Of a stretch of DNA of 16,632 nucleotides, positions 1 through 7,100 are shown in pieces. The position numbers were made by a program, and so were the translations under genes. This stretch comes from Anaerolineae bacterium (lineage in GTDB: Bacteria; Chloroflexota; Anaerolineae; SpSt-313). The DNA lies in assembly GCA_023511475.1 (NCBI GenBank), contig JAIMBM010000012.1, positions 1-16,632 of the forward strand, written 5' to 3'. Each line of letters opens with the position of its first letter. Position 1 is the stretch's first letter. The notes beneath the pieces were generated by a model, which was given only the letters and a program-made list of their open reading frames with translations, was not told the DNA's origin and ran no database searches.

Positions 1-32
1 CCCCCCCCCGCCACACCCCCTTTATTTGGATT

Positions 33-60
33 CCCCGCCCCCGCCGCGGCGGGGGCGGGG
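33..60. repeat. Perfect 28-bp GC palindrome
   Basis: Positions 33-46 (CCCCGCCCCCGCCG) are the exact reverse complement of 47-60, giving a 14-bp stem with no unpaired loop bases as written. It is followed by TTA rather than a T-run, so a classical intrinsic terminator is not proven. It could be a terminator of a gene left of the window or a dispersed palindromic element. Confidence 0.8.
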
Positions 61-76
61 TTAGGGGCTTAACCCC
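57..76. repeat. Inverted repeat GGGGTTA / TAACCCC
   Basis: GGGGTTA (57-63) pairs with TAACCCC (70-76) around the loop GGGGCT. It shares bases with the 28-bp palindrome to its left and the hairpin to its right, so the three stems are mutually exclusive at their edges. Confidence 0.65.
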
Positions 77-101
77 GCTTTGCCCTGTGGGCAAAGCAGG
101 G
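73..101. repeat. Strong hairpin with 9-bp core stem
   Basis: GCTTTGCCC (77-85) pairs perfectly with GGGCAAAGC (89-97) around the loop TGT. Flanking C-runs (74-76) can add three pairs with GGG (99-101) if A98 is bulged. No T-run follows on the plus strand. A smaller CCCC-GA-GGGG palindrome lies just beyond at 106-115. Confidence 0.75.
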
Positions 102-464
102 AATGCCCCGAGGGGTGGGGGTTCGACGATGGAAGACCCTGACGCCTGCACAGGGAGACGGAGGCTGTCCGCCCCTGAACCCTGAAAGGGGGAGGGGTAG
201 GGGTGGGGGCAATCTGGAGCTGCAACACATCGCGGCTCCCGCTCGCCATGCTCCGAGCACCGGTGTGAGCGGCACGTGGTCCCCCGGATGGGCACCGGAG
301 GGCTAATGCGCCGCGATGCTGTGCAGCCCAACTCATGGATAATGCGTAGGGGGAACAGTGGGTCCTCTTTCCCGCCACCTCTGGGCCCGGAGGCCCTCCT
401 TCGCCCGAAACACCTGCGCTATTCTAGGGTCAGTGAGGAGCTCGTGATGAGGAGGGAAGACACC

Positions 465-767
465 ATGGCAACCTATATCGTGGTGCACGAGTTGCCCGCA
501 GAAGGGAGCCAGGAAGAGCTGCTGGAGATGGGCGGCATACTGGCCAACAGCTGCGGCGGCGGCGTGAGGTGGTTGCGCAGTTGGATCGTGCCACAGGAGG
601 ATTGCCTCCTGTCAGAGTGGGAGGCAGAGGAGGAGGGGACCATGCGCCTGCTGCTCAGTGCAGCCCCGCTGCTCCCTGTGAAGGGCATCTATGAGGTGAC
701 TGCGGTCGAGCCGGCGTGGTTCAGGGATGAGCCTCAAGGCCTCGCCAGGCCCGTACGGATCGCGTAG
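465..767 (+). CDS. Small DUF4242-like (possible nickel-binding) protein
   Basis: This gene encodes 100 residues. The pattern of an opening beta strand (TYIVVHELP), a central helix, a V-R-W-L-R-S-W-I-V strand, an acidic segment and a closing Y-E-V-T-A-V-E-P strand resembles the small ferredoxin-like DUF4242 proteins. That family includes an actinobacterial nickel-binding member. I see no diagnostic metal site, so no function is assigned. ATG 465 is preferred because GGAGGG at 451-456 sits 8 bases upstream; ATG 447 is also possible, with GGAG at 437-440. The C-terminal tail after A-W-F runs past the usual family end and overlaps the end of the convergent response regulator by 34 bases. The family call is from recall of the fold pattern, not a search. 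Confidence 0.6.
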   Translation: MATYIVVHELPAEGSQEELLEMGGILANSCGGGVRWLRSWIVPQEDCLLSEWEAEEEGTMRLLLSAAPLLPVKGIYEVTAVEPAWFRDEPQGLARPVRIA

Positions 768-1381
768 AGGGTGGCCTGCGTCCGGTCGTAGAGGTGCAGC
801 TTGGAGAAGATGTTGTTGATGTGGTTCTTGATCGTCTTCTCGCTGAGCACAAGGCGGGCGGCGATCTCCTTGTTGCTCATCCCCTCGGCGATCAGCCTCA
901 GTACTTCGGTCTCACGCGGAGTCAGCTTGTCCAGCAGAGGGGTCGGGGCTCTGTCGAGCGCGGCAAACTGGCGCATGACCTTCTGTGCGATGGCAGCGCC
1001 GAGGAGCGATTCCCCGTGTGCAACGGCGCGGATGGCCCGCAGCATGGTCTCCGGATCGGCATCTTTGAGGATGTAGCCGCGACCGCCCGCCTGAAGCCCG
1101 CGGAACACAAACTCGTCGTTGGCGTGCATGGTCACAAAGACGATACCGATGTGGGGCATCTCGCGATGCAGGACGCGGGTGGCCTCGATCCCATCCATCT
1201 CGGGCATCTGGATGTCCATAAGGATGACGTCGGGCATCAGCTCGCGGGCCAACGTCAGCGTCTCGCGCCCCGTAGCGGCCTCGCCCAGAACGCTCATGTC
1301 ATCCTCGGCCTCGAGCATCTTGCGCACCCCTCGACGGAAAAGGGTATGGTCATCCGCGATCAGCACGCCGATCCTGTCCAT
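734..1381 (-). CDS. NarL/FixJ-family response regulator
   Basis: This 215-residue two-domain regulator is the likely partner of the kinase encoded just upstream. Residues 1-120 form the receiver domain, with acidic pair D10-D11, phospho-acceptor D56 in ILMDIQMP, switch residue T84 and conserved K106 in the YILKD motif. Residues 150-212 form a LuxR/NarL helix-turn-helix, with the typical LTPRETEVL start and SNKEIA...SEKTIKNH recognition region. Phosphorylation should promote dimer binding to DNA; target promoters are unknown. ATG 1381 has AGGAG at 1392-1388 with 6-base spacing; in-frame ATGs at 1387 and 1405 are alternatives. The start lies inside the kinase gene (32-base overlap), so translational coupling is expected. 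The 3' end overlaps the opposing DUF4242-like gene. Confidence 0.95.
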   Translation of the reverse strand: MDRIGVLIADDHTLFRRGVRKMLEAEDDMSVLGEAATGRETLTLARELMPDVILMDIQMPEMDGIEATRVLHREMPHIGIVFVTMHANDEFVFRGLQAGGRGYILKDADPETMLRAIRAVAHGESLLGAAIAQKVMRQFAALDRAPTPLLDKLTPRETEVLRLIAEGMSNKEIAARLVLSEKTIKNHINNIFSKLHLYDRTQATLYAIRTGLARP

Positions 1382-3821
1382 CGCCATCTCCTGTCCGGCC
1401 CGCATCGCCAGGCGCTCCCTCGAGGGGGATTGTCACCGTGATGCGCGCGCCCTGACCCGGCCGGCTCTCAACCCGAAACGATCCACCGAACTGCTCGACC
1501 CGCTTCTGCATGCTCCAGAGCCCGAGGTGATTGCCGTCGCGGACCGCCTCGGCATCAAAACCCTGTCCGTCGTCGGCGACCGATAGGGTGACGTGGCCTC
1601 CGTCGCACGACAGAGCAACGCGGGCTCTTCCCGCCCGGGCATGCCTGGCGACGTTCGCGAGGGCCTCCTGCGCGATGCGGAAGAGTGCGGCTTCCAGCAC
1701 AGCTGCCAGGGGCGGGGTATCGCTGGGCACCATCAGATCCACCCGGATGCCCTGGTCTTGTTCGTAGCGAGCTACATGCTCCCGCAAGGCAGCAACCAGG
1801 CCGAACTCGAGGGCCGCCGGTCGCAGATCGTAGATGAGGCGCCGGATATCGCGGATATTGGCCTGTGCCTGATCGGCCAGCTCCTGTACCTCGGCCGCCA
1901 AGGGGCTCTGCTGCCGGTCGAGGAGCTTGTGCACAGTCCTGAGGCGGATCCTCAGGCTCGCCAGCGATGGCCCGACCCCATCGTGGAGTTCACGGGCAAT
2001 CCGCCGACGCTCCTCCTCCTGCACGGCGGCGACCTGCATGAATCGCTCGCGCAGGATGGCCACGCGTTCCTCGTGCAGACGCGCATTCTCCAGGGCGAGG
2101 GCCGCGCTCGACCCAAGGGCTGCCAGGAGCTCGAGGTCAGCATCGCTGTAAGGCTCTCCCGAGCGCTTCTCCCCCAGCACCAGGATCCCCAGTAGCCTGC
2201 TGCCAAGCGGGAGGGGCACAGCGAGCACCATACCCGTACGACGCAGCTCTTCTACAGCGGGGGAGACCTCCTCGGGCCGTGGCCGCAGCGGCCGCTGCTC
2301 GCGCTCAAGCCAGGCCACCAGTGAACTGCCGGCGGCAAACTCGCGCTCCACCCCGGCGCCAGTCGCCGTGCAGCGGTCGCCACCCGGTAACCAGACGTTG
2401 GCTTCTGCCGCATCGAGCGTCTCGGTCACCGTGTCGCACACCAGGCGCACGACCTCACTGCGCTCACGCAGGGTGGCAAGGCCCCGGCTGAAGGCGGTCA
2501 AGGCCAGTCGCTCCTCGTACTCCCGGCGGAAGAAGGCACGGTCCACAAAGCTCTGAATGTGCTCGCGCACGGGCTGGAAGAGGAAGGCAACCAGGAGCGC
2601 CGGGAAGAGCATCACCAGGAACGACGGCTCCCCCGTGAGGGCCTGGAAGACCCGGCCGGTCGCCAGCGCCAGCAGCACGAATACCGCCGTCAGCGTCGCA
2701 GTGACGAGCGAGTAGACCAGCCCCTTGCGCACCACCACGCGTATGTCGAACAGCTGATAGCGCAGGACCGCATAGCCGACCGACAGCGGGTAGACAGCAG
2801 GGATCAGCCCGCCCCATGGCGTGTCGGCTACTGGCCGGGTGTGGATGGCAGCGGGCGTCCAGACGAACGCATACCAGCCCGCGAGCCCAATTACCAGGCC
2901 CACGATCATCGTGACCGCCTGCTGCCGCACCAGACGCGCCCGATTGCGCATCGCAATCTCGACGAGAGGCAAGATCTTCATCGGAAGCGAGCCCAGTGCA
3001 AAGATGATGTAGTAAGGCCAGCCCTCCAGCCATACCAGTAGACGCCACAGACCTTGCCGGTCGAAAGCATCGGCCAGCACGCGCACCGCAAGCATGGTCA
3101 GAATGGCACCAGCGCCCAACGCTACTATGGCCTGGATCAGCGGCCAGCGGGCGAGAAACCGACGGCGGGTACGGTCGGCAGGAAAGCTCCAGAAGAAGAC
3201 CCATCCGGCCACCGGCGCTGTAACGGCGTACGGTGCCAGCAGGTAGGCCATGCATTTTCGCTGGCTGAGATAGCTCTCCCATACCACTCCCCCGCCAATG
3301 GCCCAGACCAGAAGATAGGCCAGCAGGTATCGGTTGAGCCGCTCTCCGGGATTGCGCAGGTACACAAAGACGCCAATCGCCACGAAGATGAAGGAGGATA
3401 CGAAGTAGCTTGGCAGGAAGCGGCCCATGATGCCGGGAGTGAACTCCATAGTCGGCACCGCAACATCGACGCGTTGCCCGGCCCGGTCCACGGTGTAGAT
3501 CAGGGTCCCGCCAATGCCCGCCTCTTGCACCAGCCGGGGCATCTGACGCCAGTGCTGTCCGTTCACCGCCACAATCCGGTCCCAGGGACGGAGACCGGCT
3601 TGCGGTCCTGTAAACTCCGGCGGTGTAAAGCCGCTGACGACTCGCGAAGGGTTGTAGAGGAAGCCGGGGAACGGGCGGCCCACCTGACCGCCAATGGACC
3701 AGAGCGCGATGCCCCACACGAACCCACACAGCAAAACCGCCCCCACTACCGGCCAGACCTGCTGGAGCATCCGCAGGGTCCGAGGAGCCGAGCGAGTCCG
3801 GGTGACAGAGCCCGTTGTCAT
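1350..3821 (-). CDS. Membrane sensor histidine kinase with PDZ, multi-TM, GAF and HisKA_3 domains
   Basis: The 823-residue kinase begins with a TM helix (about 26-43). A PDZ-like segment follows (about 63-123; G-L-R-P-W-D-R-I-V-A-V-N-G is characteristic) and should lie outside the membrane. Next come about eight to nine hydrophobic helices (138-416), a GAF domain (about 453-578), a HisKA_3 dimerisation domain with phospho-acceptor H613 in ARELHDGVG, and a HATPase_c domain (708-800) with DDGQGF at 750-755 and a GLW motif. The layout resembles ComP-type multi-TM kinases; the ligand is unknown. ATG 3821 is chosen because AGGAGG lies at 3831-3826, and the longer frame's start at 3872 would be upstream of the perfect -10 box at 3863-3858. 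It is the first gene of an operon with the response regulator. Confidence 0.95.
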   Translation of the reverse strand: MTTGSVTRTRSAPRTLRMLQQVWPVVGAVLLCGFVWGIALWSIGGQVGRPFPGFLYNPSRVVSGFTPPEFTGPQAGLRPWDRIVAVNGQHWRQMPRLVQEAGIGGTLIYTVDRAGQRVDVAVPTMEFTPGIMGRFLPSYFVSSFIFVAIGVFVYLRNPGERLNRYLLAYLLVWAIGGGVVWESYLSQRKCMAYLLAPYAVTAPVAGWVFFWSFPADRTRRRFLARWPLIQAIVALGAGAILTMLAVRVLADAFDRQGLWRLLVWLEGWPYYIIFALGSLPMKILPLVEIAMRNRARLVRQQAVTMIVGLVIGLAGWYAFVWTPAAIHTRPVADTPWGGLIPAVYPLSVGYAVLRYQLFDIRVVVRKGLVYSLVTATLTAVFVLLALATGRVFQALTGEPSFLVMLFPALLVAFLFQPVREHIQSFVDRAFFRREYEERLALTAFSRGLATLRERSEVVRLVCDTVTETLDAAEANVWLPGGDRCTATGAGVEREFAAGSSLVAWLEREQRPLRPRPEEVSPAVEELRRTGMVLAVPLPLGSRLLGILVLGEKRSGEPYSDADLELLAALGSSAALALENARLHEERVAILRERFMQVAAVQEEERRRIARELHDGVGPSLASLRIRLRTVHKLLDRQQSPLAAEVQELADQAQANIRDIRRLIYDLRPAALEFGLVAALREHVARYEQDQGIRVDLMVPSDTPPLAAVLEAALFRIAQEALANVARHARAGRARVALSCDGGHVTLSVADDGQGFDAEAVRDGNHLGLWSMQKRVEQFGGSFRVESRPGQGARITVTIPLEGAPGDAGRTGDGDGQDRRADRG

Positions 3822-3857
3822 CGCGCCTCCTCTGGAGAGCAACCCGCTCTTGACTTC

Positions 3858-3866
3858 ATTATACCA
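3858..3866 (-). promoter_or_regulatory. Extended -10 promoter for the two-component operon
   Basis: On the minus strand this reads TGGTATAAT: a perfect TATAAT (3863-3858) preceded by the TGN extension. The -35 at 17-base spacing (TTTCGC, 3886-3881) is poor, as is common for extended -10 promoters. Transcription would start near 3851, leaving a leader of about 30 bases with AGGAGG before ATG 3821. Confidence 0.7.
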
Positions 3867-4127
3867 CGCCACCGCCGGGAGCGAAATGGGCCCTCTCGAG
3901 GCCCAGGGGCCCAGCTAGAGCCAGGCCTTCTTTCCCACCCCTTGCCCACCTGAGGCCACTGGTCTGCCCGCCGCAGCCGCGGTAGGCTATGAGGGAGAGG
4001 CATCCTCGAGCGGGCCGCATCTGTGCATCGCGGCGGAGCGATCCCGGCGGGTGGTCACCAGAGGACACGCCGACGGGGTGCCTTCGGTGTCGGTGTGGTT
4101 GCACGGCGGCAAAGAAAGGTGGCCCTG
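3867..4127. other. Divergent intergenic region, kinase operon / activase
   Basis: Apart from the kinase promoter on its left edge and the GGCCCA cluster, I see no clear element here. The activase gene should be expressed from this region, but I found no plus-strand pair of -35 and -10 hexamers worth calling. The activase frame stays open back to 4023, but that extension is Arg/Gly-rich and unlike the family. Confidence 0.5.
3887..3913. repeat. GGCCCA repeat cluster upstream of the kinase promoter
   Basis: TGGGCC at 3887-3892 is inverted relative to GGCCCA at 3900-3905, and a second GGCCCA follows at 3908-3913. The cluster starts immediately upstream of the -35 position of the kinase promoter, where an operator could lie. 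Short GC-rich palindromes arise easily by chance in this DNA, so a regulatory role is only a possibility. Confidence 0.35.
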
Positions 4128-7100
4128 ATGATCCGCGAAGGCTGGAATCTCGGGTCGGTGACGGTTCGCAGGGTGCGAATCGACGAGAGCGGCAGGGTCT
4201 CGGCGCAGTCAAGGCGGCACGGGGGCGATCTGCGCGGCGCCATACAGTCGCTGCTTGCCGCGAACGGGGACGGCCAGGGCGATAGGGTCACCGTCAGTGG
4301 TCCGCTCGCCCCTTCAGTCTTTGACCTGCCCTATCTGCCCGAATCGGTCTGTGTGGAGCGTGCGCTCCAGGCGCTCGGGCTCGCGCCGGATGTTGTCCTC
4401 TCCCTCGGCGGCGAGAGCTTTGTGGTCTACTGCCTCAAGGATGGACGCATCCGCAACATCATCTCCAGCAGCCGCTGTGCCGCCGGCAGCGGGGAGTTCA
4501 TCGTGCAGCAGCTTGGCCGCATGGGGCTGGACCTCGAGGCAGGTCTGCGCGAAGCGCGCACGGGCCGTCATGTCGCGCTGGCTGCCCGTTGCTCGGTTCA
4601 CATCAAGTCGGACGCAACGCACAAGCTGAACAAGGGAGAGTGTGCCCCTGCGGACATCGCCCACACGCTGGTCGTGGACCTTGCAGGGAGAATCCACGCC
4701 CTCGCAGTCTCGGCGTCCTGGCCTCTTGGTCACATCCTGGTAGCGGGCGGCCTCGCACTGAACGATCTCCTGGTCGACGCGCTTCGCGAACTCCTCCCTC
4801 AGAGCCGCATCGACACGCTCCCGCTTAGCGCCCATCTCGAGGCCTACGGCGCTGCCATCGCTGCCGAGGGGCACGGCACCGCAGACAGGCCCCTGCTTGA
4901 CTGCCTGCTCACCGGCAACGGCCATCGATTCGAGACGCAGCCTGCGCTCTCCGGGTTCGCGGCCCACGTTACCCGCCTCGCGCCGGGCAGCCTGCTGAAG
5001 CCGTTTCCGGGCATGAAGGCCATCCTCGGGCTCGACGCCGGGTCCACCACCACCAAGGCGGCGCTGATCGAGGCCGAGAGCGGGCGGTTGGTTGCCTCCA
5101 TCTACCTGCGCACGTATGGCAACCCGGTGCACGCCGCCGCCAGCTGCCTCGCCGAGATCGCCCGCCAGGTTGGCGAGTGCCCGGTTCAGGTCATCCAGAC
5201 CGCCGTCACAGGGTCCGGGCGCGACCTGGTCTCCGTCTCGCTGGGCGGCTGCCTGAGCTTTAACGAGATTCTGGCACACGCCCGCGCGGCCCGGCAGGCT
5301 CACCCCGATGCCGATACCATCTTTGAGATCGGTGGGCAGGATAGCAAGTTCGTCTCGCTTCAGGGTGGCATTCCGATAGACTATGCCATGAACGATGGCT
5401 GCTCCGCGGGCACCGGCAGCTTCCTCGAGGAGGCTGCCGCATCCGACATGGGAGTGCCCGTCGACAAGATCGGCCTGCTGGCGCTCGAGGCCTCCGCCCC
5501 CTTCGCCTTCGGCGAGCGCTGTGCGGCCTTTATCAACTCGGAAGTGCGCACGGCACTGCAGGGCGGCGCCGACCAGCGGGATATCCTGGCCGGCCTGGTG
5601 TACTCGATTGCCAGCAACTATCTCTCCCGCGTGGTCGGCACACGCCACATCGGCCAGACGGTTCTCCTTCAGGGCGGGGTCGCACTCAACCCAGCCGTCG
5701 CGCCGGCCATCGCCTCCTTGAGCGGCCGCCGCGTGATCGTCCCCCCGAATCCAGAGCTGATGGGGTGCATAGGGGCAGCACTCATGGCCCGCGACCTCCT
5801 CGATGATGGCAGGGTCAGCGCACAGCCACGCTCGCTGGGTGGGCTGCAGAGCCTCCATATGAAAGCCGAAGGGAGCTTTCGCTGCAACGCGTGCGAGAAC
5901 CGCTGTGAGGTGCAGCGCATCCGCATCGGTGAGGAGACCTACCCCTTCGGCGGCCTGTGCTCACGTTGGGAGATGCAGCGCCGGCCCGGGCGCCTGCGGC
6001 GCCGCGAGGGGAAGGACCTGGTGAGCCTGCGCACAAGGCTCATGTTCGAGGCCTTCTCGCCGCCGCGGCCCTCTCAGCCGCGGGGGCGAGTCGGCCTGCC
6101 GCTGGCACTCACTACCCACGAGCTCTATCCCTTCTATGCCATGCTCCTGAGCGAGCTAGGTTTTGAGGTCGTCCTCTCTCGGCCCGGGAAGGGTTCACGA
6201 AGCACGCATGCGCCTTTCTGCTACCCCGCCGAGCTCCTGCACGCCGCCGTCGATGACCTGCTGGCTCGGGGAGTAGACTGGGTGTTCCTTCCGCAGGTGC
6301 GCGAGTTTGCCATCCCGGCCGGGCACGCGCACGCCTACACCTGCTCCTTCACCGCCGACTCGGCCTCCGTCATCAAGGCATTCTTCGCCGGCCAGGCCGA
6401 GCGCATACTTACGCCCGAGATCGGCCTGGCTTCCCACCTCCTTGAGACAACGACGGCCGAGATCGTGTGTATGGCGGTCAGGCTGGGCGTTCCGGAGTCG
6501 ACAGCGCGGGCCGCCGTCGCAAAGGCACTGGCCCACCAGCAGGCCTTTGAGCACACCTACCATGAAGAGGGCCAGAAAGCGCTGGCAGAGCTCGAGGGTC
6601 CCAAGGTCATCCTGGTAGGGCGCCCCTACCTCGCCTACACCTCCGGCGTCAACCTGTCGCTGCCGCGCAAGATCGCGAGCCGCGGCTTCCACGTGGTGCC
6701 TGCAGACCTCCTGCCTCTCGATCCGCCCGTGACTGAGCGTGACGTGTGGCACTTTACCCAGGTGAACCTGTCGGCCGTCCGCTACGCCCGGGAGCACGAC
6801 GATACCTATGTCTGTTGTCTCTCTTGCTTCTCCTGCAACCCGGACGCGATCTTTTATCACCGCCTGCGCAGGGAGCTCGAGGGCAGGCCCTTCTGCTTCC
6901 TGGAGATCGACTCACACACGGCCGACGCGGGCATCGACACCCGGATAGGGGCCTTTCTAGATATCATCGAGGCAGGGAGCAGGGCCGGCCAACCCGATGG
7001 CGCCCTCGAGCTCTCTCAACAGCCCGACGGGGCGGGCCGCATCGACTACGCGGGGCGCAAGCCTCGCATCATAACAGATGCTGGCGAGAAGCTTGGCTTC

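Larger units (their letters stand above)
1..464. other. Intergenic region rich in GC palindromes
   Basis: I see no convincing gene in this stretch. It opens with a C-run, then carries at least four inverted repeats between 33 and 115, followed by G-rich runs near 188-209. Several frames stay open here only because the DNA is GC-rich; their translations are dominated by Pro, Arg and Gly and match nothing I recognise. The downstream gene at 465 must be transcribed from somewhere in here, but I found no promoter with both a good -35 and a good -10. TATTCT at 420-425 is the best -10-like hexamer and has no matching -35. Confidence 0.6.

Noticed and set aside
338..343. GATAAT as a -10 box for the DUF4242-like gene
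   Set aside because: No -35-like hexamer lies at 16-18 bases upstream and there is no TGN extension; it is also over 120 bases from the start.
61..378. Open frames in the left intergenic region
   Set aside because: Composition is typical of non-coding GC-rich DNA, there is no ribosome-binding site of note, and the frames run through palindromes.
3822..3872. Longer N-terminus for the kinase (start at 3872)
   Set aside because: The added codons cover the TATAAT box and the start would lie upstream of it; ATG 3821 has a good ribosome-binding site.
2464..3953. Other long frames opposite or alongside the histidine kinase (minus 2464-3729, plus 3054-3953)
   Set aside because: They are low-complexity Arg/Pro/His-rich translations overlapping a well-supported kinase.
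4023..4127. Longer N-terminus for the activase (start at 4023)
   Set aside because: The extension is Arg/Gly-rich and unlike the family, whose N-terminus is the nucleotide-binding strand seen right after ATG 4128.
4314..5858. Long minus-strand open frame (514 codons) opposite the activase gene
   Set aside because: It is antisense to a gene with clear family motifs, and its translation shows no recognisable domain. It is explained by the codon bias of GC-rich DNA.
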